From NCBI GenBank assembly GCA_002898675.1, contig BEHW01000004.1:1-36966 (forward strand): 36,966 bases of DNA. Reading direction: 5' to 3'. This document shows, in pieces, positions 14,966 through 23,740 of this stretch. This DNA comes from a bacterium HR20. Lineage in GTDB: Bacteria; Bacteroidota; Ignavibacteria; Kapaibacteriales; NICIL-2. The position numbers were made by a program, and so were the translations under genes. Each line of letters opens with the position of its first letter. Positions within the stretch are counted from its first letter, which is position 1. The notes beneath the pieces are model-generated. The model was not told the origin of the DNA and made no database searches. It saw only the letters and a program-made list of their open reading frames with translations.

Positions 14966-15528
14966 TGTTTTGTCGCCAGTGACGAAAGAACTGAGCGAAT
15001 TTCTTGGTGCACCTGTTCGATTGGCGCATTGCCCAGGATACGGAAGAGCTTGCCCTGCCGCTGATAGTACTCCAGCACCGGTTCAGTCCGTTCGCGGTAG
15101 ATCCGTAGCCGTTCACGGATGACGGATTCGGTATCATCGCTCCGACCGCGTGCGAGCATGCGCCGAACAAGTTCGTCATCAGGGACATCAATGGTGAGCA
15201 CTGCATCCACCGCCTGCCCTAAGTCCGCCAGCAGTTTATCGAGCGCGTAGGCTTGCTCGAGCGTCCGAGGAAAACCGTCGAAGATGCAGCCATTGCGAAA
15301 GCGCTCGCTCTGCAACGCATCACGAACAACATCGAGTACGATTGCATCAGGGACTAAATCCCCTGATTCAACGATGGCGCGTATCTGCTGTCCGAGTGCG
15401 GTGCCATCGGTAATGTGGCGGCGAAATTCTTCACCGGTAGAAAAATGCTCCATCCCAAGCCGCTCCCGTAGCAGTGCAGCTTGGGTTCCTTTTCCTGCAC
15501 CCGGAGGGCCGAAAATGATAACGTTCAT
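14962..15528 (-). CDS. adk: Adenylate kinase, short form
   Basis: Interconverts ATP + AMP and 2 ADP in the cytoplasm. The 188 residues hold the P-loop GPPGAGKGTQ (7-16), the AMP-binding STGEEFRRHI and GDLVPDAIV regions, FDGFPRTLEQA, and the ARGRSDDTESVIRERLRIYRERTEPV segment. Here the LID is the short type without the zinc-binding insertion, giving a protein about 25-30 residues shorter than the E. coli enzyme, as in many Bacteroidota. Its ATG overlaps the pseudouridine synthase stop in ATGA (15525-15528). Confidence 0.97.
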   Translation of the reverse strand: MNVIIFGPPGAGKGTQAALLRERLGMEHFSTGEEFRRHITDGTALGQQIRAIVESGDLVPDAIVLDVVRDALQSERFRNGCIFDGFPRTLEQAYALDKLLADLGQAVDAVLTIDVPDDELVRRMLARGRSDDTESVIRERLRIYRERTEPVLEYYQRQGKLFRILGNAPIEQVHQEIRSVLSSLATKQ

Positions 15529-16328
15529 GAACGTTCCTTGCTGTCGTTTGCAGTGTACAAGTTAGCAAATGTCCAATCGAGCGGCTTGCGCCCATCTGCA
15601 GCAGAGGCATACTTACGGAGCACCTGTAGGAGCGCCCGAAAGTCTTTGGGATACTCCGCGGCAATGGAGAACTCGGTATTCGTCGTTGGATGCACAAACG
15701 AAAGCTGAACTGCGTGGAGCGTCGCGCGGGCAATCAGCGGGCGTTCTTCTTCCCCGCGAGATTTTTTGTAGTGCGATTTCATGGCGGAAAGATACACGCC
15801 ATCGCCGATGCCGTAGAGTGGATCAACCAGCAACGGATGCCCAATGGCTGCAAGGTGTACGCGAATTTGGTGCTGACGCCCCGTTACCGGCTCGCACGCA
15901 AGGAGCGTTGCTCCCATGAAGCGTTCCTGTACACGCACACGGGTAAGCGAGTCCTTGCCGCGCGCTGATGGGATGACCTTCCCTGGCTTTGCTGGATCGG
16001 CAAGCAGGGGAATGTCAATGTCGAATGCATCCTGCTCGACGACTCCTGCAACAACCGCATGGTAAAGTTTCTGCACAGCGTGCTGCTCAAATTGGAGTGA
16101 AAGATGACGATGTGCATCCGCCGAGCGCGCAAAGACCATCGCGCCGCTGGTATCATGGTCGAGCCGATGCACAACGAAAATTTCTCCATACCGCTGGCGA
16201 AGCCAATCTCGGAGGTTCGGGATGTCGCGCCGAAAACGGTCCGGCAGCGTGTGGAACGAGGGCGGTTTGACAACCGCAACGATTGCTTCGTCCTCGTGGA
16301 CAATTACTGGAACGGGGGCTTTTCCCAT
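15525..16328 (-). CDS. RluA/RluD-family pseudouridine synthase lacking an S4 domain
   Basis: Isomerises uridine to pseudouridine in rRNA or tRNA. The 267 residues start almost directly with the catalytic domain (VPVIVHEDEAIVAVVKPPSFHT), with the catalytic Asp57 in HRLDHDTSGAM, then PVTGRQHQIRVHLAAIGHPLLVDPLYG, all characteristic of the RluA family. There is no N-terminal S4 RNA-binding domain, so it is closer to RluA or TruC than to RluD/RluC; the exact target uridine cannot be assigned. Its 5' end overlaps folD by 25 bases, and its stop overlaps adk. Confidence 0.9.
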   Translation of the reverse strand: MGKAPVPVIVHEDEAIVAVVKPPSFHTLPDRFRRDIPNLRDWLRQRYGEIFVVHRLDHDTSGAMVFARSADAHRHLSLQFEQHAVQKLYHAVVAGVVEQDAFDIDIPLLADPAKPGKVIPSARGKDSLTRVRVQERFMGATLLACEPVTGRQHQIRVHLAAIGHPLLVDPLYGIGDGVYLSAMKSHYKKSRGEEERPLIARATLHAVQLSFVHPTTNTEFSIAAEYPKDFRALLQVLRKYASAADGRKPLDWTFANLYTANDSKERS

Positions 16329-17197
16329 GCTGTGCCTGCTGCAATAGTGACGGTGTTCCGAAGCAGCATCGCGATCGTCATCGGGCCGACCCCACCCGGA
16401 ACTGGGGTTAGCGCAGATGCTTTTTCTGCGACCGAGGCAAAATCAACATCACCAACGATGCGGTAGCCTTTCGGCGCTGACGCATCCTCGAGACGATTGA
16501 TGCCGACATCTACGACAACGGCGCCCTGGCGGACATGCTCGCCACGAATCATCTGGGCGCGTCCAACGGCAACGACGAGCACATCCGCATCGAGCGTGTA
16601 GCGCCGAAGGTCAGGTGCACCGCTGTGGCAAACCGTCACGATTGCATCTGCCCACGGCGCTTTCTGGACGAGCAGATTTGCCAGTGGCTTGCCGACAATC
16701 GTGCTGCGTCCGACAATCACGACGTGCTTTCCTGCCAGACGAATCTGATACCGCCGGAGCAGCTCGACAATTCCTGCCGGTGTGCACGGCAGCAGTGCGG
16801 GAAGGCCCACGACAAGCCGCCCTACGTTGACTGGATGGAAGCCATCAACGTCCTTCTGCGGAGAAATCGCTTGCAGTATCGTATCTGACCGCACATGCGC
16901 GGGCAACGGCAATTGTACGAGGATGCCGTGGATCGCTGGATCTGCGTTCCACTGCTCGATGTAGGCTAGAATCTCCTGCTCCGAGGTTGCTGCTGGAAGA
17001 TGCACAACCGTCGAACGTATGCCCACCTGCTCGCAGGCGCGGCTTTTCGAACGCACGTAGGAAAGCGAGGCTGGATTGTCACCGACAAGGAGTAGCGCGA
17101 TGTGTGGCTCGATTCCTCTGCTGTTGAGCTGCGCAACCTCCACGGCAAGCTCTTGGTGAATCTCGGCGGCGATGCGTTTCCCATCGAGAAGAATCAT
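16304..17197 (-). CDS. folD: Methylenetetrahydrofolate dehydrogenase / cyclohydrolase FolD
   Basis: Bifunctional one-carbon enzyme that oxidises 5,10-methylene-THF and hydrolyses the resulting methenyl-THF to 10-formyl-THF. In 297 residues I see SYVRSKSRACEQVGI with the catalytic Tyr47/Lys51 pair, the LVQLPLPAHV motif, DVDGFHPVNVGRL, PCTPAGIVELL, the Rossmann segment VGRSTIVGKPLANLL and PVPGGVGPMTIAMLL. Length is normal. The open frame begins at 17296, but the ATG at 17197 overlaps the preceding stop as ATGA and fits the family start MILLDGKRIA. It is grouped with a threonine dehydrogenase, which may feed glycine-derived one-carbon units, though that link is inference. Confidence 0.96.
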   Translation of the reverse strand: MILLDGKRIAAEIHQELAVEVAQLNSRGIEPHIALLLVGDNPASLSYVRSKSRACEQVGIRSTVVHLPAATSEQEILAYIEQWNADPAIHGILVQLPLPAHVRSDTILQAISPQKDVDGFHPVNVGRLVVGLPALLPCTPAGIVELLRRYQIRLAGKHVVIVGRSTIVGKPLANLLVQKAPWADAIVTVCHSGAPDLRRYTLDADVLVVAVGRAQMIRGEHVRQGAVVVDVGINRLEDASAPKGYRIVGDVDFASVAEKASALTPVPGGVGPMTIAMLLRNTVTIAAGTAWEKPPFQ

Positions 17198-19224
17198 TGC
17201 TCGTGCGATGCCTCCAGTGTTGATTGGTTGCCCAATGGAACGTTGCGGCAGAACTCTTCCCACGAGGTGAGCGGTATGCATGCAGCGTTCCTGCATCGCT
17301 GCGCACGGAACGCAGACGCTGCGTAATTGACCACACGATCAATACGGAGCGGATCGTAGTGCTTGGCAAGGAACTGCTCGAGCTCTTCTCGCTGATCAGA
17401 TGGGCATTCGATGTCGAGCAGACTGCATTCGGACGCATGGAGCCATGCACAGAGCAGTGTCGCATGCCAGACCGGATTTTCCTGGACACTGCCGCCGTAC
17501 CGCTGGAGGATATGCTCAGCAAGCCTCGTGGACGTCTGCTTAGCTGCAACGACACCATGCACTGCGGCCACAAGCGCGGTAATCCCAATGCCAGAAACGG
17601 TCGCACCATCGGAAGGCTCCGTCAATGGCAGGACATCTGCCGATGCTGCGGTGCGAACAATGCCATCGCCATCAACGAAGCGCTCGGTGATCGAGTGCAG
17701 AAGATGCTCGACATGCTCGAGGAAATCATTTGCTCCCGTTGCGTGGTACAGCTCCAGTGCAGCCCATGCAGCGAATGCGTAATCGTCCAGGAAGCCATCA
17801 ATAGCCGGCTCGCCGCTATAGGAGCAGTGCGCTAACGTTCCATCAGCATGAACATGCACACGCTCAAGGTAGCTCCACGTGCGACGCGCCCGCTCGATGA
17901 GCGTTGGTTGTCGGAGTAACCTCCCAGCCCGCGCGAGCGCAGCAACCACCAGAGCGTTCCAATCACAGAGCACTTTCTCGTCGCGCGCGGGTCGTGCGCG
18001 ACTGTTCCGCACCGTTTCTAATCGTTGGCGAAGTGGCTCCCACCACGCGAGAAATTCTTCCAGCGTTCCTCCAAAGCGCTCGAGAACGTCCTCCGTGCGC
18101 GTTCCGGCAGAGAGGATATTTCGACCTGTTGGCTGGCCAGTTGCTTCGTCGTGTGCATTCCCTTCGGGGGAAAGGTGAAAGATTGCTCGCATGCGCTCAA
18201 ATTCGTGCGATGGAATGAGCCGACGAAGGTCTTCGTATCGCCACTGGTAGAAGGCACCTTCGCCATCGGGGGTATCTGCATCTTCGGACGCAGCAAAGGC
18301 GCCATGCTCAAGGAGCAACGTGCGGTCCAGGTACGCAGCAATCTCCATCGCTGTTATCTCGAAGAGTCTACGTTTCGTGATGCGTGCCGCTTCTGCATAC
18401 ACGAGCAGGAGAAGAGCTTGATCGTAGAGCATCTTCTCGAAGTGTGGCAGAAACCACCGCTCATCAGTGCTATAGCGATGGAAGCCAAAGCCAACGTGAT
18501 CCCAGATACCACCCCACCGCATTGCTTCGAGCGTTGCCGTTGCAATATCGAGTGCGCGCGTGGATGTGCGAGGCCCTGCGATCAAAAGGAACCACAACGC
18601 TGCAGCCATCGGGAACTTCGGCCTGGTGCCAAAGCCGCCATACCGCCGATCGAAGAGTTTATCGAGCTGCTCAAGTGCTGCGGTGATGGTTCCTGCAGTA
18701 ATGTGCCCCGAATGTGCAGAGCGAAGGTGCGGAGCGATGCGTTCCATCAGTGCATGTGCGGAAGAGCGGAGCATCTGGCCGTCTTGCTGCCACAGCGCTG
18801 CGATACGTTCGAGAAGTTCAATCAGTCCAATCCGGTATGGAGTGCTACGCTTTGGAAAGTACGTCCCGGCAAAAATCACCTCGCGTTCCGGCGTCAGAAT
18901 AACCGTCAGTGGCCAGCCACCCTGGCCAGTCATTGCTTGGCAGATGCTCATGTAGAGCGCATCAACGTCTGGTCGTTCTTCTCGATCAACTTTGATGGGG
19001 ATATACCAGCGCTCGAGAAGAGCAGCAACCTCAGGATCAGCGAATGACTCTTCTTCCATCACGTGACACCAGTGGCATGCCGAGTAGCCAATGCTCAGGA
19101 AGACGAGTTTTTGCTCGCGGCGGGCGCGCGCGAATGCTTCCTCTCCCCACGGCATCCAGGGAACAGGGTTATCGGCGTGCTGTCGCAAGTAGAGCGAGCG
19201 CTCTGCGGCAAGTTGGTTAGGCAT
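17194..19224 (-). CDS. Thioredoxin-fold / six-hairpin protein of the YyaL-SPATA20 family
   Basis: A 676-residue cytoplasmic protein of the DUF255 type. The N-terminal third is a thioredoxin-like domain with the CxxC pair Cys50/Cys53 in YSACHWCHVMEEESFADPEVA, followed by REERPDVDALYM and GQGGWPLTVILTPE, all strongly conserved in the family. The rest is an (alpha/alpha)6 barrel similar to N-acylglucosamine epimerases, with EKMLYDQALLL and ASEDADTPDGEGAFYQW. The biochemical role of this very widespread family is not established; a redox or sugar-linked role has been suggested from the folds. It lies three bases after the threonine dehydrogenase gene and is coupled to folD by an ATGA overlap. Confidence 0.92.
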   Translation of the reverse strand: MPNQLAAERSLYLRQHADNPVPWMPWGEEAFARARREQKLVFLSIGYSACHWCHVMEEESFADPEVAALLERWYIPIKVDREERPDVDALYMSICQAMTGQGGWPLTVILTPEREVIFAGTYFPKRSTPYRIGLIELLERIAALWQQDGQMLRSSAHALMERIAPHLRSAHSGHITAGTITAALEQLDKLFDRRYGGFGTRPKFPMAAALWFLLIAGPRTSTRALDIATATLEAMRWGGIWDHVGFGFHRYSTDERWFLPHFEKMLYDQALLLLVYAEAARITKRRLFEITAMEIAAYLDRTLLLEHGAFAASEDADTPDGEGAFYQWRYEDLRRLIPSHEFERMRAIFHLSPEGNAHDEATGQPTGRNILSAGTRTEDVLERFGGTLEEFLAWWEPLRQRLETVRNSRARPARDEKVLCDWNALVVAALARAGRLLRQPTLIERARRTWSYLERVHVHADGTLAHCSYSGEPAIDGFLDDYAFAAWAALELYHATGANDFLEHVEHLLHSITERFVDGDGIVRTAASADVLPLTEPSDGATVSGIGITALVAAVHGVVAAKQTSTRLAEHILQRYGGSVQENPVWHATLLCAWLHASECSLLDIECPSDQREELEQFLAKHYDPLRIDRVVNYAASAFRAQRCRNAACIPLTSWEEFCRNVPLGNQSTLEASHEQ

Positions 19225-19227
19225 TAG

Positions 19228-20262
19228 TCACTGCTGCACTGGTGTGGTCTGACGGTAGCGGCGAGTCACTGCCGGCACCAGATATTCGGCAAAGGCACGC
19301 TCGAAATCGTACTCTGGCTGCCAGCCCCAGTCACGCCGCGCCGCGGAATCATCTACATCGGCGCACCAAGAGTCCACAATCGCTTGGCGGCGCTCATCCA
19401 CGTCGTATTCGATCACCGCATCAGGGAAGTATCTGCGCACGATCGCGGCGATCTCCTCTGCTGTTGGCGCGAACGCTCCGATGTTGTAAACGCGCTGGGA
19501 AAGGTATTCGGCAGGAGCTTCCGCAAGCATGCGGAGTGCTTTGATCCCATCGGGCATGGCCATGAATGGAATGCGGGTAGAGGGCCGTACAAAGCAGCGG
19601 TACGGGATCCCTTGGGCTGCAGCGTGGAGCATCTCGGGAGCGTAGTCGCTTGTACCACCGCTCGGAAGCGTTTCTGCACTGATAAGCCCAGGGAATCGCA
19701 AGGCACGGAAATCAACCCATCGTGCCTCCCCGGCAAGCTGCATATAGTGGTTGGTGTAGTACTCTCCGAGCCGTTCGCAGTGAAGTTTTGCAATGCCATA
19801 GAGTGTGTGCGGATGGAGCGCTTGATCTTCACGGACAGCCGAAACGCGCTGCTTTTCCTCGAGTGAGCCAAAGCCATAGACAGCAATCGTGCTGGGGAAC
19901 ATCACCTGTACTGGATGCCGAACCTGCTCTCCACGTTGCTGCGCCAAGCTGAGCACAGCAAGTGTCCCATCCACGTTGACACGGTGCGCTCGCACAGGAT
20001 CGCGTTCTGCTGCTGTCGAGAGTACAGCAGCAAGGTGGAAGATCTGGCCAATCGGGAATTGAGCTGCACGCTCGACGAATGCAGGGCTGGTGACATCACC
20101 TTCTGCCCCGGTCAAGACTGCCACGCATCGCTGGGCAAGCTCATGCGGTAGTGGACGCACATCGGCTGCGAGAACTGGGGTTCCTTCTTCTGCAAGGGCC
20201 TCGATGAGTGCATGCCCCATCTCACCACTTGCGCCGGTGATCAAAACCATCGAAGTGGACAT
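19228..20262 (-). CDS. L-threonine 3-dehydrogenase, UDP-galactose-4-epimerase-like type
   Basis: NAD-dependent short-chain (extended SDR) enzyme. The 344 residues show the nucleotide-binding GASGEMG (10-16), the catalytic Tyr155/Lys159 pair in YGIAK, and the hallmark region ALRFPGLISAETLPSGGTSDYAPEML and STRIPFMAMPDGIKALRML, which I recognise from the SDR-type threonine dehydrogenases of Flavobacterium and animals and not from sugar epimerases. It would oxidise threonine to 2-amino-3-ketobutyrate, normally passed to Kbl to yield glycine and acetyl-CoA; no kbl is in the window. It heads the unit that continues through yyaL, folD, the rluA-type gene, adk and the T9SS cargo gene. A sugar-epimerase function is the main alternative. 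Confidence 0.88.
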   Translation of the reverse strand: MSTSMVLITGASGEMGHALIEALAEEGTPVLAADVRPLPHELAQRCVAVLTGAEGDVTSPAFVERAAQFPIGQIFHLAAVLSTAAERDPVRAHRVNVDGTLAVLSLAQQRGEQVRHPVQVMFPSTIAVYGFGSLEEKQRVSAVREDQALHPHTLYGIAKLHCERLGEYYTNHYMQLAGEARWVDFRALRFPGLISAETLPSGGTSDYAPEMLHAAAQGIPYRCFVRPSTRIPFMAMPDGIKALRMLAEAPAEYLSQRVYNIGAFAPTAEEIAAIVRRYFPDAVIEYDVDERRQAIVDSWCADVDDSAARRDWGWQPEYDFERAFAEYLVPAVTRRYRQTTPVQQ

Positions 20263-20294
20263 TCACGCTGTAGAGCAGGTTTGACGAATGCTTG

Positions 20295-20302
20295 CAAAAA
20301 TA
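20295..20302 (-). promoter_or_regulatory. Bacteroidota-type -7 promoter box (TATTTTTG) for the threonine dehydrogenase operon
   Basis: Full match to TAnnTTTG, 32 bases before the ATG at 20262, in the 103-base gap between this operon and the DUF2851 gene. No clear -33 TTTG is seen. Confidence 0.5.
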
Positions 20303-20365
20303 GACGCCCCACCGCGTGGAGATGCGTTGCCCAGCCAGGCACCTATCGCCTCAGCGTACCAGCTA

Positions 20366-21385
20366 CTACCGCTCGTCCTCGAGCAGGGGCGGCTCGTGCG
20401 CTGCACGATAGAAATCGAGCGCAAGGAGTGTGCTGTACTGGCGGAAGACCTCTCCCAATGCAACTGGCAGGGTGCGGTGACGAAGCATTTCCAGCATTCC
20501 CTGCTGCTGCCACACAAACGACTGCGGAATGTGCGGAAACTCCCGACCAAGCACTGCATAGCGATTGCGTGCCCGGGCGCTCCAATACCAGGTAAACACG
20601 CCAATGCGAAGCTGCTCACCTGCAAGGACACACGCCGATGGCACGACGCAGTTGGTCACGATCTCACTGCGCAACCGCTGCCCTTCGCCGGCAATTGGCT
20701 GGTCGCAGAGCGCCGAAAGTTGCTGTGGCACTGAACCCGGAACCCCCGCAACGATGTGCTCCAAAAACGCAGCCTGAGGTGACCGCGCTGCACAGCCTAC
20801 CAACCGATCGAACTGCTCAGCAGTGTACCGCGGACGCCGCCGTTTGGATGCATAGCGTTCGAGGAATGCCCGCACGGAGAGCACAAAGCCTTCACGCACG
20901 CTCCGACCACGATAGTACTCGGTGTGCTCAGAGCTCTGGCGCAATAGCCGGAGCAGCGCGTAACTCTGCAGTTCGTCGAAAGAAACAGTATCTGAGCTTC
21001 CTTCCTCCTCCTTGAGCAGTGAAAGCAGCTCATCGGTGGGGATGACGACTGCTTCTGGGGTTTTTCGCGCTGGGTCATCATCAATCAACACCGCGTGGAG
21101 AATCACGCGACTGTACGCTGGATGCGTATCGTGGTGATGTTCGCTCCAATAGCTGCGGCGCTTGTCGAACTCAATTGCTCCACTGAGTACTGTTCCACCG
21201 AGAAGCACTGCTGCGTCCTCGAAATCGGGGCCACCATGCGGGTTGTAATGCCCTGGCGAGAGAATCTGCAAACGATTCCCAGACGTCGTCTGGAGAACTC
21301 GCGCTGGCTCGCTCATCCACCGATGCACTCCGCGGTGAAGTTCAGTCTCATGGCGAGCAAGCAAGTCGTCAAGCGCGTCACTCAT
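20366..21385 (-). CDS. DUF2851 family protein
   Basis: A 339-residue protein of unknown function, found mainly in Bacteroidota/Chlorobiota relatives. Recognisable features are the N-terminal LLARHETELHRGVHRWMSEPARVLQTTSGNRLQ, the conserved NPHGGPDFEDAAVLLGG and GAIEFDKRRSYWSEHHHDTHPAYSRVILHAVL stretches, rich in His, Asp and Glu, which could hold a metal, and a CxxC-free C-terminus. No signal peptide or membrane helix is visible. The frame is open much further upstream through pyrF, but the ATG at 21385 overlaps the pyrF stop as ATGA and gives the family start. It ends the mtaB-truA-M48-pyrF unit. Confidence 0.85.
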   Translation of the reverse strand: MSDALDDLLARHETELHRGVHRWMSEPARVLQTTSGNRLQILSPGHYNPHGGPDFEDAAVLLGGTVLSGAIEFDKRRSYWSEHHHDTHPAYSRVILHAVLIDDDPARKTPEAVVIPTDELLSLLKEEEGSSDTVSFDELQSYALLRLLRQSSEHTEYYRGRSVREGFVLSVRAFLERYASKRRRPRYTAEQFDRLVGCAARSPQAAFLEHIVAGVPGSVPQQLSALCDQPIAGEGQRLRSEIVTNCVVPSACVLAGEQLRIGVFTWYWSARARNRYAVLGREFPHIPQSFVWQQQGMLEMLRHRTLPVALGEVFRQYSTLLALDFYRAAHEPPLLEDER

Positions 21386-22167
21386 ATCACCGCCAGCAGC
21401 CGAGAGTACTGTTCCACCGCCGCACGCAAGCCTTCGACGCCACCGTCCCAATAGGCATCGAGAATTCCGCGCGAAACATTGACTGCCGCAACTCCTCCAG
21501 CATTGGCCGAACGGACTGCCTCGATCTCGCCACCTTGGGAGCCGACGCCTGGGATCAAAAGCGGGCAATCGCGACCGACACGCTGCCGCACGTGCGAAAG
21601 CTGCTCCGGATGCGTCGCACCGACGACAAAGCCGAGTCGGTCCTGCCCTGGTAACGCCAGCAGCGATTCAATCACGCGCTGGTAGATCGGAGCACCATCG
21701 CAATTGACCAACTGCAGATCGCGTGCGCCATCGTTCGAGGTCAGCGCGAGCGCGAACGTAAGCTTATCGGCATATGCGGTGAACGGTTCGATGGCATCGC
21801 GTCCCATGTAGGGGTTGACCGTCACGGCATCGGCACCAAAACGTTCGAACGCAGCAGCAGCATATGCCTCCGCTGTCGAGCCAATATCACCTCGCTTACC
21901 GTCGAAAATCAGCAAACGATCGTCCGGGACAAGGTGCACTAGACGTTCGAGCATGCTCCACCCTTCCGCACCGAGTGCCTCGATGAATGCAAGGTTGATC
22001 TTGAACGCAATGCACCGAGATCTACCAACCTCGACAATCGGCTCTACCCACTCGATGAGCGCCTGTGCTGAACGGCCACGTACATACCGCGCATGGAGAT
22101 CTATGCCAATGCAGAGGTATGAGCCAACTGCCTGGAGTGCAGCCGAGAGCTTTTCCCGTGCGGTCAT
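21382..22167 (-). CDS. pyrF: Orotidine-5'-phosphate decarboxylase, type 2
   Basis: Last enzyme of de novo UMP synthesis, decarboxylating OMP. The 261 residues carry the catalytic Asp-x-Lys-x-x-Asp motif in LLIFDGKRGDIGSTAEAYA (Lys91 central), TVNPYMGRDAIEPF, VVGATHPEQL and the C-terminal phosphate-binding LLIPGVGSQGGE. The FDGKRGDIGSTA form and length are of the longer type 2 family seen in Bacteroidota and Actinobacteria. It is coupled by ATGA overlaps both to the preceding M48 protease gene and to the following DUF2851 gene. No other pyrimidine gene is here. Confidence 0.96.
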   Translation of the reverse strand: MTAREKLSAALQAVGSYLCIGIDLHARYVRGRSAQALIEWVEPIVEVGRSRCIAFKINLAFIEALGAEGWSMLERLVHLVPDDRLLIFDGKRGDIGSTAEAYAAAAFERFGADAVTVNPYMGRDAIEPFTAYADKLTFALALTSNDGARDLQLVNCDGAPIYQRVIESLLALPGQDRLGFVVGATHPEQLSHVRQRVGRDCPLLIPGVGSQGGEIEAVRSANAGGVAAVNVSRGILDAYWDGGVEGLRAAVEQYSRLLAVI

Positions 22168-22961
22168 GGCAGCATCCGCTTGAGTTCTTGGTACGGCACA
22201 GTCCGCAGGTTTGCTTCTGTCGGAGGTGGCAGCTGTGCTTTGCGGACACGTTCTGCATTGGCTTCGATCCGATCTTGCGGAAGCGGATGCGTGCTGAGCA
22301 GCCGCTCGATTGCACCTCCACTGCGGCTTTTGATTTTCTCGAAGAAAAAGCCTAATGCCCCCGGATACCAGCGTGTGGACTGAAGGTAGCGGAACGAGTA
22401 CTCATCGCTTTCGGCTTCGTCGTCGCGACTATTCTTGAGCAGCGCCAGCCCGACGAAAAGATTCGCCGCCAATTCTGTCGTTCGGGAAGTATTCTTTCCC
22501 AGGGCAATATCGAGCAGAAGCTGCGCACCAAGTGCTTTAGTCATTCGTTTCGTTGCATGCCGACGCTCTGCATGTGCAATCTCATGACCGAGCACAGCTG
22601 CCAGCGTGGCTTCGTTGTCCACCGCCTTCATCAAGCCAGTGTAAACGTAGATGTAGCCACCGGGCGTACAGAACGCATTGAGTGTGTTTGGATCGTTGAT
22701 GATCGTCACGCGATATGGAAACTGGGAGCGGTACTCGATCAAGGGCGAGCGGATGATCTCACTGACCATGTTCTGTACCGCGGTGCGGACCGTTTCGTTC
22801 TGAAGAATTGGATACTCGCGCGCATTCTTCCGGATCTCCTGATCGAGATTGGCACCAAGTTGCGCATCGTACGACGAAGGGAAGATGTTGATCCCACAGG
22901 TGACAGCGCTAAGCGCCAGTGCTACTGCAACGATCCCGCGAAGGACGAGCTTCCTTACCAT
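22164..22961 (-). CDS. M48-family zinc metalloprotease, probable lipoprotein
   Basis: A 265-residue membrane-associated peptidase of the BepA/YcaL/LoiP group, which in other bacteria takes part in outer-membrane protein quality control. The N-terminus MVRKLVLRGIVAVALALS ends in AVTC, a lipobox-like site with Cys22, although Thr at -1 is unusual. The catalytic HEIAH (HExxH) is at about 126-130 in AAVLGHEIAHAERRHATKRM, with the third zinc ligand in DDEAESDEY (about 181-188), and STHPLPQDRI is the conserved late motif. A GTG start at 22970 is possible, but the ATG at 22961 gives a normal signal peptide. Both overlap the 3' end of truA. Confidence 0.92.
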   Translation of the reverse strand: MVRKLVLRGIVAVALALSAVTCGINIFPSSYDAQLGANLDQEIRKNAREYPILQNETVRTAVQNMVSEIIRSPLIEYRSQFPYRVTIINDPNTLNAFCTPGGYIYVYTGLMKAVDNEATLAAVLGHEIAHAERRHATKRMTKALGAQLLLDIALGKNTSRTTELAANLFVGLALLKNSRDDEAESDEYSFRYLQSTRWYPGALGFFFEKIKSRSGGAIERLLSTHPLPQDRIEANAERVRKAQLPPPTEANLRTVPYQELKRMLP

Positions 22962-23740
22962 TGAGCACACTCCGAAGTAAAGACGACACCAAGCTCCGGC
23001 GGATACTCGACAGACTCGAACACCAATCCATGCGGTGGTGCAATCGGGCTGCTTCGCCGGCGATCACGCGCGTGGAGCGCCTCTGCAAGTTCGGCTGCAC
23101 TGCGCTTACCCCGCGCACAATCGAGCATCGCTCCGACTAGGCAGCGGACCATGCCATAGACAAAACGATTGGCGACAATTTCCAGCCGGTACCGCCCTCC
23201 ACCGCACTGATGCCAACTGCAACGCTCGACAGTGCAAATGTACGAGCGCCGATCGGCATTGAACTTCGAAAAGGTCGTAAAGTCATGGGTGCCAAGAAAG
23301 ACAGCTGCTGCCTCTTCGAGCGCAGTGTCGCGGAATGGGAATGGCACCTGCCACTCATAGCGCCGCCGGAGGGGATCACTGCAGCGCGCCAAGTAGTAGC
23401 TGTACGTCCTCCGGAGCGCGTCGTATCGCGCGTGGAATTGCGTATCGCTGCGGAGTTGCACCCCGTTGATTCGAACATCTTCTGGCAAGAGCGCGTTGAG
23501 TGCACGCGGAATGCGCTCGACTGGGATTCGGTCAGCATTGCCAAGTCGGACGTGCACGACCATTCCCCGCGCATGGACGCCAGAATCGGTGCGCCCAGCA
23601 GGGACGATTGTTGGGCACTCTCCATAGATGCGTTCGAGAGCCTTGGCAAGTTCGCCTTCGACGGTCCGTCCGTTCGGTTGCCGTTGCAGACCAACAAAGT
23701 CGGTGCCATCATAGGCAAGACGGAGCACGAGCGTTTTCAT
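22955..23740 (-). CDS. truA: tRNA pseudouridine(38-40) synthase TruA
   Basis: Converts uridines 38-40 in the tRNA anticodon stem-loop to pseudouridine. The 261 residues show LAYDGTDFVGLQRQPNGRTVEGEL at the N-terminus, the catalytic Asp52 in AGRTDSGVHARG, ALNALLPEDVRI, the FHARYDALRRTYSYYL block and the C-terminal RFVYGMVRCLVGAML. Length is typical. It sits between mtaB (ATGA overlap at 23737-23740) and the M48 gene, so two tRNA-modification genes are adjacent and coupled. Confidence 0.97.
   Translation of the reverse strand: MKTLVLRLAYDGTDFVGLQRQPNGRTVEGELAKALERIYGECPTIVPAGRTDSGVHARGMVVHVRLGNADRIPVERIPRALNALLPEDVRINGVQLRSDTQFHARYDALRRTYSYYLARCSDPLRRRYEWQVPFPFRDTALEEAAAVFLGTHDFTTFSKFNADRRSYICTVERCSWHQCGGGRYRLEIVANRFVYGMVRCLVGAMLDCARGKRSAAELAEALHARDRRRSSPIAPPHGLVFESVEYPPELGVVFTSECAQW

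Noticed and set aside
18025..19047. A 340-codon open frame on the plus strand opposite the YyaL-type gene
   Set aside because: The minus-strand protein carries the conserved CHWC thioredoxin motif and full-length family similarity; the antisense frame does not resemble a protein.
19228..20262. Calling this gene a UDP-glucose 4-epimerase (galE)
   Set aside because: The nucleotide fold is shared, but the GGTSDYAPEML and PFMAMPDGIKAL segments are those of SDR-type threonine dehydrogenase.
21386..21568. Upstream extension of the DUF2851 frame into pyrF
   Set aside because: The added residues are Arg/Cys-rich and low in similarity, while the ATG at 21385 sits in a typical ATGA overlap and matches the family start.
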